Positions 22,041 to 32,911 of a stretch of 64,000 bases of DNA are shown here, piece after piece (the first letter of the stretch is position 1; each line of letters opens with the position of its first letter). The notes under the pieces are model-generated. The model worked only from the letters and a program-made list of their open reading frames with translations. It was not told the DNA's origin and did not search any database. The position numbers and the translations under genes are program-made. This stretch comes from Lepidodermella squamata (taxonomy: Eukaryota > Gastrotricha), in contig JBLDXI010000042.1 in the NCBI GenBank assembly GCA_047495785.1, positions 682,001-746,000 on the forward strand, in the 5' to 3' direction.

Positions 22041-23512
22041 TCAAGCAACGTACTCGCGTTTGACATGAGGCCCGTCACACGCGATTGGTTCAACCAGGCC
22101 GTGAAGCAGTTTCAAGTCGGACCAGGTGCCTGTCGCAATGTAGGCGAGTAGCTGTTTGACTTGCGGTGTTCCGCAAACGAGACGGTCGCACGGTAATTCG
22201 ACGTTCAAACTCGAGGCCACTTCAACCTGTAATTAAAAAAAGTTTTAGTAATTTATACAAAAATTAGGTCTAAAGCTTACAAGGTGTTTGCAAAAACGAC
22301 CCGTGCGGCCATAGGGGCAGTTGCACAGCCAGGTAGTCAGGTTAACGTCATAATTTCCTCCTTTCTCTGTTTTGACTGAGAAGCGAAGATCCTCACCGTT
22401 CTGGGTAATTTTGATGATACCGGCATCTTTATATCGGAGCCACTCAGTTTTAAGAACCCGGCGTCCGTTCGCGAAGTCGAGCAGTTTTCGCGAAAAAAAG
22501 GAATCGAACTGATCAAGTAAATAATTGGTAATAATTAAATTTTCAAATTTTCATAATTTATTGTATTAGTAATTTAATTAGTACCTTTCAACGATATTGT
22601 TAGTCATATGCCCGTGCGAGTTGTGATCGCGAAACGCCAATACGAACAACTTGGAGCGCTGCAAAGCAGTGACAACGTGAACGCGCCATTTGCTGTACTT
22701 TAGGGTGACTGGCGAGTTGAGAAGTGCCGTTCTTGCGGCTTTGTATTCGTCGCGCGTAAGGGCGAACACGACATCATGAAATACTAGGGTGAAAGAAAAT
22801 TAAAATTGTCAATTTTTATTTAAATTCAACTCACATTTTATCAAAATAGGCGCGTCGTCGCGATGAACGCCGTGACTTTTCTCGATTAGATAGCGCCACA
22901 TTGCTTGAAGGATGTGAAAAGCGCAGAGTAAAACCTTGGCAGCCGGAAAACTTCCGCGAGGGCGCTTCGCTCTGCATCACTGTCATCGGTCAAGAATAGC
23001 TTGGCACTAATTCCATGCTGCTTCGCCATGCCAAAAACCAATCTGAATACACGAAAAAATGGCAAATTGAAAAATTGAAAAATTAGAGATAAATTGTGCA
23101 TTTGCCAACTGCATTTTTCTAATTAAAAAAAACAGTAATTCGGTGAAATAATCTAGTTTTACCTGTATGAATCGTGGGTTTGAGCAGAGTGAATCGCAAC
23201 AGCAACAGGTAGAGCGCCGGCCGATGACGCACAAACGATTAGCGTAAGTGCGCTATTCAAGAGGTCGCAACTCGCCGTCGAGTCTGTGAACAAAATGTCG
23301 CGCGCTTCGCTGATTTCCGCCCAGGTGCGTTGCATAGTCGGAGACCGAATCAGGAGGGCCCATATCGGTTCACCCATTTTGCCGCGAGTTAAGCGATAAT
23401 TGCAGGTTTCCGGATTTTTTTCGGCAATTTCTTTTAACTTATCGTGCATTTTATCGCCGCCTCGATGGTAGCGCACCAAAGGTCCCACAATAAGCGACAG
23501 AGTACGGCGCAT
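22041..23512 (-). pseudogene. MULE transposase with SWIM zinc finger, C-terminal two thirds
   Basis: Five minus-strand exons splice: 23163-about 23512, 22835-23042, 22585-22783, 22281-22508 and 22041-22226. In order they show the DDE start (FTDSTASCDLLNSA), the second acidic region (LFLTDDSDAERSALAEVF), an H.LQAMWRY segment, the NNIVER motif (TNN..E) and a SWIM finger CNCPYGRTGRFCKH (CxC-x7-CxH). This is the domain order of MULE transposases. Exon 2 has a one-base frame change between FRLPRF and LCAFHILQAMW, so it is dead. The N-terminus runs into duplicated GC-rich blocks at 23467. Confidence 0.75.
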
Positions 23513-24970
23513 CAGCGACTGCTGATGCAGAAGGGGTTATGGCCGCTTTGGAATACCTTGCTAGGGAAATTCCTGTGATACATATAGAAAATCTAAAAAT
23601 ACCGTAAAATCGGGCAGGCTTTCAAGTGGCGGGTAGAAACTTTCCATTTTTGCCGCATCAATTGCTGATTTGTAAATAATTAAAAACGAAAAAATCGCTT
23701 TATTTATTACGCAATTGCTACCTTGACCTAACGGCGCTAGGTCACCGGAGCCGGTCGCCACAGCCGAGCGCTCTCGCGCGCACACGACACCTCTTGCGTA
23801 ATCACCGGCGCTCTATTGTTAACTCACGCGCTCCGTGGCAGCGCTAATAGCGCAACTGGTAGTGGCGCTCGAAACTTTTTATATGCCGTTGAAAACTGTT
23901 TATGAATTACCGGCTACCTCCCTCCCCCGGGGGAGGGAGGCATCAGTTACCTTTCTTAAAAAACGTGATATTTAACTCTGGTTTGGAGGGTGGGGGAAAT
24001 AAAAACCGGCCGACCTTATTTCATCAATAACTTCACCAAAAATAATCCGAATTTGAAAATTTTTGCGGCAACCGGCAGCTGGTGCCCCGTTTTTCTAGAT
24101 GGTAGCGCACCTAAGGTCCCACGGGGACGGAGTCCCCCACATGCAATAGAGCACGGCGCATCAGCCACTGCTGATGCGGATGAGGTTATAGCCCGTTTCG
24201 CGGAAACTCCTAGGGAAACTCCTGTGATAGCTGTAAAATTCCAAAAAATACCAAAAAATCGGCCATGTTTCAAAACCTCCAATAATTTTTCTTCAAACAT
24301 ACCGAACCAACTGCTGATTTTTAAAAAATTTAAAACGAAAAAATCGCTCTTCCGGTTACGCAATTGCGCAACTACCTTGACCTAACGGCGTAAGGTCACC
24401 GTAGCCGGTCGCCACCACAGCGCGCTGTCGCGCGCGCACACAAGCATCTTAGGCCGGATTTTGCGGAGTCAAAGTCCAACTACGTGTTGCTCTGATGGTC
24501 GATATGATAGCATCAATGGGATCAATGGGGCTTGGCAGCACGCGATTCTATCAATTGATTAACATAGTGTGAAAAAAAATCACACCCACCAACCCGACCA
24601 GCCCCACTATCGCGACCGACCCATCAACAAGTAGTTGGACTTTGACACTGCATATCCAGACTAAGATGAACCACACACGCGTAATCACCGGCGCTCATTA
24701 TAACCGCGCGCACCTGTGGCTGCGCAACTGCGCCATTCTTTTTATTGTATCGCCGTTAAACACTTTTTATGAATTACCGGCTGCCTCCCTCCCCCGGGGG
24801 AGGGAGGCATCAGCTATATCTTTCTTAAAAAACATGACATTTAACCCCGGTTTGGAGGGTGGGGGAAATAAAAACCGGCCGACCTTATTTCATCAATAAC
24901 TTCACCAAAAATAATCCGATTTTGAAAATTTTTGCGGCAACCGGCAGCTGGTGCCCCGTTTTTCTAGATG
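23467..24970. repeat. Direct duplication of a 0.6-0.9 kb GC-rich block
   Basis: Block 1 (about 23467-24101) and block 2 (about 24102-24970) repeat in the same orientation: GGTAGCGCACC, the GCATCAGCxACTGCTGATGC hairpin, a CCTTGACCTAACGGCG tract, the palindrome CTCCCTCCCCCGGGGGAGGGAGG, and an end at GTGCCCCGTTTTTCTAGAT. Block 2 is longer because of the element at 24468-24646. The blocks separate the two parts of the MULE and probably derive from it. Confidence 0.75.
24468..24646. mobile_element. MITE, 179 bp, inside duplicated block 2
   Basis: Exact 16-bp inverted ends GTCAAAGTCCAACTAC. The equivalent position in block 1 lacks it, which shows it inserted after the block duplication. The interior has GATGGTCG and CGACCGACCC stretches. 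Target duplication unclear. Confidence 0.7.
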
Positions 24971-24973
24971 ATT

Positions 24974-25043
24974 GCGCGAACCAACCCGATAGGGTACCCC
25001 TAGCGGCGGCGCGAACCAACCCGATAGGGTACCCCTAGCGGCG
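24974..25043. repeat. Two perfect 35-bp tandem units
   Basis: The unit begins GCGCGAACCAACCCGATAGG and repeats exactly once with a period of 35 bp. Confidence 0.85.
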
Positions 25044-25788
25044 GAGCCGCAGCCTGAACCGGAGGTCCAGCGCCTCTCTCTCAACTTCGCCGGTCGAGGC
25101 GACAATGGTAGAGGCGTTTTGCGCTGGACGAAAAACAAAGCTAGGGAAACGAATGTTAACGATAAAAATATGGAAAAATAAGTCGTAGATAGATCTTTTT
25201 TCGAAATTATGGACAAACTTTTTTTTCGAAGTTTCACCATACGGCTGATTTTTGGCGATTTTTTATTCATAAAAAATGGAGAACTGCTCATTAATATTCA
25301 TGAGCTGCTTACGCCGCCGTCTGGGTCACGGTTACCGGCACCCTCATGACCGAGGTTGATTGCGTCACACGCGAGAGCCGGGTCGTTGCGATGCGCCTCT
25401 TCGAAATTTTAATATAAAACCAGTTTGGCGGCCCTCCCTGGGGGAGGGCTGCATCAGTGACATTCTGCGAAATATTCTGCATCGAACAGTCTAAAGTTTG
25501 TTGATAGGCGATAAACGGTTGATTTTCTATCGAATTTAAAAGTTGCGCGTACATGAAAAAGTGGCGCTCACTCACTGTGCGTGAAATTTTCAAGGCGCGT
25601 GTGACACCCAGATAGGTGCATAATTTGTCGTGACAAAGTCGGATTTTTAGATACTAGAAAACACGGCCGATTTTCTGGTACCAGAACCGCCGCGAGATTC
25701 GCAAGATTTCCTTTGACTAGATCGTTTGGCGCGCGACTGATTTTTAGTGAAAATATTCGCTCACACACTCACTCAGAGTCTGTTTCTG

Positions 25789-26513
25789 TCAAGTTTTTGA
25801 CACATGCAGCAGTTGTGTGCGCATATGCGGTGTAACATAACAACCATTTCTAGTACAACATTTGACGGGCTTTCGATCGGTGAGAACCGCATGTCGATGC
25901 TTCTCACAGTTTTTTGCCAATAAGCCGAGCGGTAAAATTTGACGTTTTCGAGCAGCATCGCGGCCGAGTTTTGTGTCGAGATTGACAAGAGGGGTTTTCT
26001 GTGTTAGCGTTACCGAACTTTCGTACTTCGTGATTTTCGACTGAAACGGCGCGCCCTGCTGCGATGTTTTTCGTGGCTCCGCAAGCTCTCCAGGTGCCGC
26101 GCTTCGCTTTTGAGACAAGTGCTGGCCACTGCCGTGATCAGCGTGAAAGCAAACCTACTCCTCTCGAGCCGCCAATTTTACCCCAAGTGGTATATCGGTT
26201 CCGTGTGGCTTGGCCTTAAAATATTGACCGGTTGTGCGTTGAAATTCTTCCATAAATAGCCTCCATTCGTTAGAGAAGATCGGGGCGCGAATTTCAATCG
26301 AAAAGTCGTTGTCGTTAACATATTTAAAAGACTTGACGAGCGAAATCGAATGGAGGTATGACGGAATGATGCGAAGAACGTGTTTAGATTGAAATTGATA
26401 ATTTGACACCAATGTAAGCGGCAGAGATTTAACCATTTTCGAGCAAGTAACAGGTAATAATGACGGATTGAAATGTATCGTAATTGGCGCCAAATTTTCA
26501 AAATTTCCAGCAA
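25789..26513 (-). pseudogene. Possible MULE N-terminal remnants
   Basis: Minus-strand frames at 26155-26493 (SNEWRLFMEEFQRTTGQYF) and 25789-26118 (lysine/arginine-rich, with a late CCTRNGC...H) lie upstream of the MULE transposase in the right orientation and resemble the basic, zinc-binding N-terminal region of such transposases only in general character. Stops and frame changes separate them. The assignment is inference from position. Confidence 0.25.
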
Positions 26514-26690
26514 ATTATTTCCGGGCGATTTAGCAAGCGAGCCGCCGCCACGGCCACGGCGTGTGAAAGGCCGACCTGACCTCGCGGCGTGTAATTATAG
26601 CACCAGCGCTGGCGCGGCAATATGCGCCGACCAATAGGAGTGCGCGCGCGGAGGAAACACCGGCGGATGGGGAAATGTGCTAGAAAATAC

Positions 26691-26980
26691 CTGATACTCG
26701 GTGATAGGATCGCAGGTGGGGTTGTTATCACGGCACGAAGTACAGGGTGTTCAAGAAATAATAGGTAGTTTATAAATAGCTTTGCTACTTTTCGGCACGC
26801 GCTTCAGCGTTTCAGAGCTAAAAGCTAGATATTATTTAACGAACACCCTGTAAATGCGTTGTTGGTCACCTGAAAGCATCGCTTGAAGTTCTGGCAAGAC
26901 GCTTGACCAAGCAACGTGGAAGACGTTACAAGAATTAGTGAAATAAAGCTTCTCATTGCTGGTTTATTCGCATAAAATGA
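26691..26980 (-). pseudogene. Orphan exon 1 of the Cys-rich/LamG family (copy D)
   Basis: The minus-strand sequence matches exon 1 of gene A (36118-36288), including the donor context (CTGATACTCGGTGATAGGATC on the plus strand) and the upstream ATGAGAAGC region. It is split by a 108-bp MITE (26743-26850), and its upstream half has diverged. No further family exons follow downstream. Confidence 0.7.
26743..26850. mobile_element. Mariner-like MITE, 108 bp, TA target site
   Basis: The ends CAGGGTGTTC.../...GAACACCCTG extend to about 22 bp, flanked by TA (26741-26742, 26851-26852). The uninterrupted paralogue in gene A exon 1 serves as the empty site and confirms the borders. Confidence 0.8.
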
Positions 26981-26999
26981 AAAGGATTAATGACAGGGG

Positions 27000-28890
27000 A
27001 GGGTTGAAAATTCACTGAAGGCACGCGTTTATGGCTGGCCCGTGGCTCGTGACTTTTTTGGCTGTCAAAACAACGTAATATGACTCTTCAAATGGAATTT
27101 GGCCTGAAATTCGAATTAACCTGACCTGGACAAATTTTTGTCGATTATTATTTCATCTGTCATTAATGGCTTTGCTAATTATTAGCTCTGGTCGATAGGC
27201 AATGAATAATTTAGAAAAGCTCGCGATTTAATTTGAGGCCATGGGTACGAAAAATACTTAAGACACTGAAGACATTTACTTTTCTCATCACTACTAAGAT
27301 TTGTTGCTTGACTTCGCATTGGCACGCGTGAATTAGGGCGATTTCCCAGATATTGCTAGGTGAAAAATGTGAATGAATAAGCGTGAATAAGCTTGCTATC
27401 GGAAACGCAGCTGAAAGCTCTGATGTCAAAGTTTCAGTTAAAACAAGATCGAGCCATTTCGTCACCGCTTCGACCGACGATGGGTCGACGTTCCGGGAAC
27501 GTTCCCTGGAAACACGCCAGTTGCGACTTTGGCTACTGCATATAGAGATAAGATTAACCAGAGGGGAACCCCTTGATTCGTTTGTGTTTTTCATGGTCCA
27601 GCCAGTGTGCGACTTTCAGAGGGATGGGGTATCATTCCCCTCCTCAAAGCTCGGCCAGACCTGACGATAAAATGAGAATTTAGTCTACTGTTTCTATTCA
27701 CTGTTCAATTTTGGAGGTTTTTGAGAGATGTTTTAGCAGGAAATATTCTAATTTTCTCGCTTCGCTCGTTTCTTAGATGAATTCCCTATAGCCTATAGTC
27801 ATTTCGGCAAATACAGCAAAATAATGCCCCCCTCCTGGATCCAAGATCGCACCCTGGGTCCAGCTGAAAAGACCAAAATGCCACTGTTTACTGTCTGGTT
27901 TTTTCCAGTGCTTTGGATTTGATTTTACTTGATTTAGACACTATTTTCACTGATTCAGAATTGAATTGATTGACTTTATGGGGGAAGCATATTAATTGGA
28001 TTAATTTTGATTTACCATTGAGGATGCAATCGAACAATTGATGCTGTGGTTCTAGAATCTCTCCTCCTTTTTGTTGAAAAATTGCTTTAGAGAGGAACGA
28101 CAGTTTTAAAATCGCTCTATTTTATCAATTGCTCGAATTTTGGGAGCCAACATCTCGTGAACATCCTGATTCTTTGTGATTATCGGTGTCGGTGATTTGA
28201 TTTGATTGATTATTTGATTGATGGACTTCCCGGACGTAACGGGACGAAATAACGAGCGAAGCGAGGAAATTGCGAAGATTTCATATTAATGCACGCTCAA
28301 AAACCTCTCAAACCTAACCCTAACGAAACGGTGGGATACCTTCGCATTTTGTTGGCTGGCCCGGCCGAGCTGGGGGGATAATTTCAAAACGAATCGTTAT
28401 GGCTTCTGGATAAATAAATTTGACGAAATGTTGAACGGCTATCTCATGAGCGATTTTGCCAGGCTGTAAAATGTAAAGTTAAAAATGAGCTCGATTTCGG
28501 TGGGTTGAACTTACAGTTAAGCAATCCTGTCCTATCCCGACAAACTGAGTAGTAATTCCAGTCATCCCAAGGTCTGCTAAACAGCTGAAATATTTTGGAA
28601 TTTTCCCAATGCTATTTTACAATATTTTATACCGATCACTCTTTTGAAATGTTACGCTGTTGGTTTCGTGGATCTCGGCAGAATTTTCAAATTCTTCGAA
28701 CGAGATGCACGAGTCTGCCCAAAGGCCTAACCCTTCTCTAACGACTTCCTTCCAAGATTCAGCTAAAAAACCCAGGAATTAACGGAGAATTGGATAAGAG
28801 TCTCAATAAAATTTACGGAATTCCTGCTCGAAGCTGTATTTAATAGGAAAACTGGACCACAACTTTGGCGACTCGCCTTCCTGGAATCAG
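27000..28890. other. Intergenic with dispersed-repeat pieces
   Basis: No gene recognised. Pieces of a dispersed repeat occur at 27600-27660 and 27750-27860 (one orientation) and 28225-28390 (the other). They share GAGCGAAGCGAG, CTCAAACCT/CTCAAAACC and GGCCCGGCCGAGCTGG. Related copies are at 53930-54140 and 63010-63170. Confidence 0.5.
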
Positions 28891-29123
28891 AATAATTCAG
28901 AGCGTGCAGTCGTGACATTCCCAGTTCTCACCTCTCCGAAAGTGAATACACAACTTAACGCTAATACGACCAGAAAATAAATCGTGAAATTCATTGTAAT
29001 AAAAGTCGTAAATTACGTATTTTGAGCACTCGATATCAAATATTTTATTGATTTCTGATTTCTCAAGCAAAAAAAAATACTCCATTCATACATTATCGTC
29101 GCAGTGATAAAAACAAGATCATT

Positions 29124-29712
29124 CTAGAATGAATCAGGATAGAACGGTGCGTTTTTGCTAATATATTCAACCCAGTCTTTGCCCCACGATTGACGAGAAT
29201 ACTGAACGGTGAACGATTCTTTGCCAAACTTCGCATTGCATAGCTCCTCGCTGAAATCAGGCCAACGGCCCTCGCAAACCCTGCCAATGCTGTCAGACTT
29301 CTGCGCCCAAGAGTAGGGCTGAAGTACCTTCGATGGGAATACTTTCAAATCGTAGATATCACTTGAGACCTTTTTCGGCGAGGCATCGGTATCAACGCCT
29401 GTCATTTGTTTGGAAGTAGCCATATAGGTCTCAATTGCGTTGAAAAATCCTATGGGGCCAGTTACGAATTCGGGTTTCGTCCCGGGTAGCGGGAACTTTT
29501 TTCGCTGGTAAAGGAATTGGGATAAGGCGATCGAAAACAAAAGATGGCCTGGTTTCGCCAACATTATCGAAGCTGGTAGAAAATGCTTGTTATGCTATGA
29601 AGCTTTATATTCCTCCATCATATAACCCAATAGAACAGGCTTCTCGGCTTGGTCGATTAAAGGATCTATAGGTTGGATCTATCGGTTAAAGGATCTATCG
29701 AGATCAGCGTAC
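29124..29712 (-). pseudogene. GT32-like glycosyltransferase pseudogene
   Basis: The C-terminal 146 codons are open (MLAKPGHLLF to the final NAPFYPDSF) and nearly identical to the intact gene at 37958-39034. The flanking 3' sequence (28895-29123) also matches, so this is part of a duplicated segment. Upstream the coding sequence is corrupt: after the YADLD motif there is a partial repeat of the GATCCTTTA segment with a stop, and another stop replaces the DVHS region. Homology ends abruptly at about 29713, where MULE transposase sequence begins on the other strand. Confidence 0.8.
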
Positions 29713-30371
29713 TATTCTCAATGTTTGTTAAGGTGGCTGACCAGCAAAGGCCTGATCAAGCATTATCGCCAACCAAAAGGCTCACCGATTCGGACGATCA
29801 TTCGGCGGTTCATGTCACTGGCCTTCCTACCGGTCTATGATGTTGTTGTTGTTGCTAAGTTTCTCATTTCGAAGGCGCCGCCTAGCCTGCAAAAGTTTTG
29901 CCAGTATTTTGAGGATACCTGGCTTGGCCTCTTCCCGCCAGCTTAATGGAATGTTTGTGATCAAGATGTTCGAACGAACAACACCGTAGAGGTAAGCTTT
30001 TTTCATTATTAAAAATTGAATTTAATTAATTAATTTTCAAGTCATGGCATCATCGAATGAACTCGAAGCTCACTTCTCCTCATCCGAATGTCTGGGCTTT
30101 TATCGAAATGTTGAAGGCCGAAGAGATTGCCGTCACTAACAAGCTGTCCCAGCAAGCGGCTGGCCAACATATCGCCCGAAAGAGGGCGGGTGTTAATCAG
30201 ACGAACGAAAAAATTTCTTTCTTCGACGCTCAATACATCGCTGACCTTGCTTATTTGAATCGCGCCGCCGGTCTGTCCAACGGTCAAAAAGAGAGTCGCT
30301 TGGCAGAAATCAGAATAACTTTTCTCGACAATATTGGCTTGAGAATCCCTGAAATTTCGGGCGATTGTTGA
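29713..30371 (+). pseudogene. MULE transposase C-terminal fragment
   Basis: Plus strand: KHYRQPKGSPIRTIIRRFMS then FLPVYDVV, FEDTWLG, WNVCDQDVRTNNTVE, a 50-nt intron (29992-30041), and SWHHRMNSKL...HPNVWAFIE. The W..FE.TW, RTNN.VE..H and HPN.W.F. motifs are characteristic of MULE-type transposases. A TAA sits between FPPA and WNV, and the N-terminal catalytic part is missing. It abuts the GT32 pseudogene and is a different MULE lineage from 22041-23512. Confidence 0.7.
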
Positions 30372-30789
30372 CTTTTCTTGTTTCTTATTTGTTGCTTGTT
30401 GTTTACTCAATAAATTAAGCAGAACGCGTAGCGCAAATAGCGTCGCGCAAACTGAAGTAGCGCACTCTCGCGTCGCCAAAATGGTGTGCACAAATAAAGT
30501 CGCGCAGACGGGAATCACCCAGCCATTGCCACAGCCACTCTGCGAGAGGATAATTATATTAAATGCAACATCGCAATAGATATAATTTTTAGCTTGATAG
30601 TTGTTTGTTTCTGTAGTCCTAGAACCAAAGAAATCCCATGAAATTAAACAGTACCAGTAAAAATTGAATTTTTCATCGAGATGGAAATACTGTTATGAAT
30701 AATAACCCCACCTCTCGTCGAGATGGCTGACGTCCATTATGTGAAGAAGCGTTGATTGAAGATTGCCCTTGATCGGCTGCGAATAATTT

Positions 30790-30906
30790 CCCCGTCAACT
30801 GGTGATATACAGCGGGTAAATTTCTCGCTAACCCAATCGGACAAAGCTCGAAGAAGCGCTTGCTCATCTCATTTGGGTCGTAGTCCTTGCAATCGACGAA
30901 CTGCAC
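30790..30906 (-). pseudogene. Fragment of Cys-loop receptor N-terminal exon
   Basis: The minus-strand frame EMSKRFFELCPIGLARNLPA parallels the N-terminal region of the receptor at 57911-59186 (SKFFKLCPIAKANNLPSA): about half the positions agree, including FFxLCPI and NLP. No other receptor exon is nearby. Confidence 0.5.
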
Positions 30907-32911
30907 TCGCTACAATCAGTTGGTGTTGGTGTTGGTGTACAAATGGTGTTACAGCCACAACAATTTTGATGCTACACATTTCGTAACTGGAATTCAAAAC
31001 CTGCACAACCCACTGTTGACTACGGTAGATAAATAGATATGAGCTCCAGCTTACTATACACTGGGGATTTGTTCAATTTAGGATTCTTTTGAGCAAACAA
31101 TAGCATATGCGGTAATTAAAAATCGTCGCTTCTACTGTTGTAATGAAAAATTATAGTAAATACACCGAGCTTGTGGATGTATTGTTGGCTAATACTTTTT
31201 TTACTTGAGGGGTTTACTTCGACTTGTACCTCGCCTCAATTAACCCACCTCAAAGCTCTGAGCAACCCTCGGCATGTTCTATCGTGAGATAAATTTCGCC
31301 CGTTTGATTTTTTTGCTTCAATAACGAGTAGGCGCCCGCAACAGGGTTTATGTATCGCGTCGGTTTTTATACCAAAAAATAATTAAGACAATTCTCTATC
31401 GATTGAATATGGGGTTCTCGCTCGAAAAAATTAAAATAAAAAAGTTTTACGTACACCTAAAATTTTGCGCGCGAGTTGAGAGCGCGCGCACTCCCATCTC
31501 AAAAGTTAGGATGTGCGGTAACCGTTTTTTCGTTCATTTTTCACGCGAGAAATCCATTCTAAATCTATTCTATTCTATAGAGAATTTTCTGAACTTTCTC
31601 TTGGTATAAAAACCGCCTAAATAATCAAAACTTGTCCTTTGACTTTCTGAGGATTTCTGAGGGATGATAGAGATCATCCCTATCTAATAGCGGATGGGTC
31701 CTAGGCTATTGAATAATTTTGATTAAAATAATATTCTGAGTTTTCGGAGTTAATTGTTAATTATTTCTGAGTTTTCGGAGTTTCTGAGGAAAAGTGCAAA
31801 ACGCTCAAAACGCGCAAAAGTCGAAATTTTCAGAAATTTCAAGGCCGCGTGCGGTATGCGTTTTGCACTTTTCCTCAGAAACTCCGAAAACTCAGAAATA
31901 ATTAACAATTAACTCCGAAAACTCAGAATATTATTTTAATCAAAATTATTCAATAGCCTAGGACCCATCCGCTATTAGATAGGGATGATCTCTGACCCGT
32001 TCAATTTTGTGTTCGTGATCCAAATAAAAATAGCCGATCGTCGAAACCCCCTGTCGCAACCCCAAGTAAATGATCGTAGCCCCTCGTTGCATCCCTACTC
32101 GCGTGACTCCCCTCGGCCGACTTCTGGCTTCCTGGTTCGATAACGAAACCGGCCAGCGGCCCATCAGACTCGGAGGTGGACACCGTTACGAGCTCCGCCT
32201 CGTCAGCATGCCCGCATCTCGTGCTACGAATCTCAGATATAAATGAAACACTCGTACTATATCATACAAATATACAACTGTAAACTAAAGACAACACAAA
32301 AGTCTGAAAATTAGGTATGCCAGCTTGCCGAATCTTCCTCGCGTATGACAAATGCAAAAAAATGTGGCGTTCTCCTCGAAAACTGAATTTTAAAGGAAGA
32401 TTTTCAGCTGAAGGAGTCCGGGACAAAGAAAAGCGGGCGCTCAGCTAACAATTTTTACTTTTCTCGCCATATTTTAATCGAAATTTATGAGTCGTTCTAA
32501 AATTTGCGAATCGATAGGCAGATATTTCGAAATTTCGAAATCGTTGAAAACTTCACCAGAATCATTCTGAATGCATGATCATTTTTAAGCTCTAAATGCT
32601 TAATTGTTTTGAAAAATGCTATAGGTTTTATTTCAGAAAATAGCTGATTGACAATGTAGCTGGCCAAATATTGAGGTTAGATTCGTAGATTCTGAATTTT
32701 GCATTATTACGATTATAAGCGTTTTTATTGGATGAAAACTTAGCATAGACATAACATAATATGACAGTACTAAACCACAATTTTTAGCACTCACAATTGA
32801 TACTCACAATCCTCATCATAGTTCGCGATGTTTGAAATACGAGTCGAAATATCATTTAGGTCAGAGATTGTCAAATTTTCTCCATGGATTCAATGCTGCT
32901 GATAACGATAT
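30907..32911. other. Intergenic around the long inverted repeat
   Basis: Apart from the inverted repeat at 31669-31993 I see no gene. Short frames at 31403-31609 and 31958-32183 have no motif. Confidence 0.4.
31669..31993. repeat. Inverted repeat, 136-bp arms, 53-bp spacer, no mismatch seen
   Basis: Left arm 31669-31804 and right arm 31858-31993 are reverse complements with no mismatch that I can find by direct comparison. Each arm contains two copies of TTCTGAGTTTTCGGAGTT. The spacer holds a smaller palindrome (GAAATTTTCAGAAATTTC). There are no transposon-like ends or target duplication at the borders. Transcribed, it would make a long hairpin. Confidence 0.9.

Noticed and set aside
30042-30518. 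Minus-strand 158-codon frame with CATLF repeats
   Set aside because: It is the antisense of the MULE C-terminal exon plus GCGC-rich repeat sequence; the plus strand carries the real motifs.
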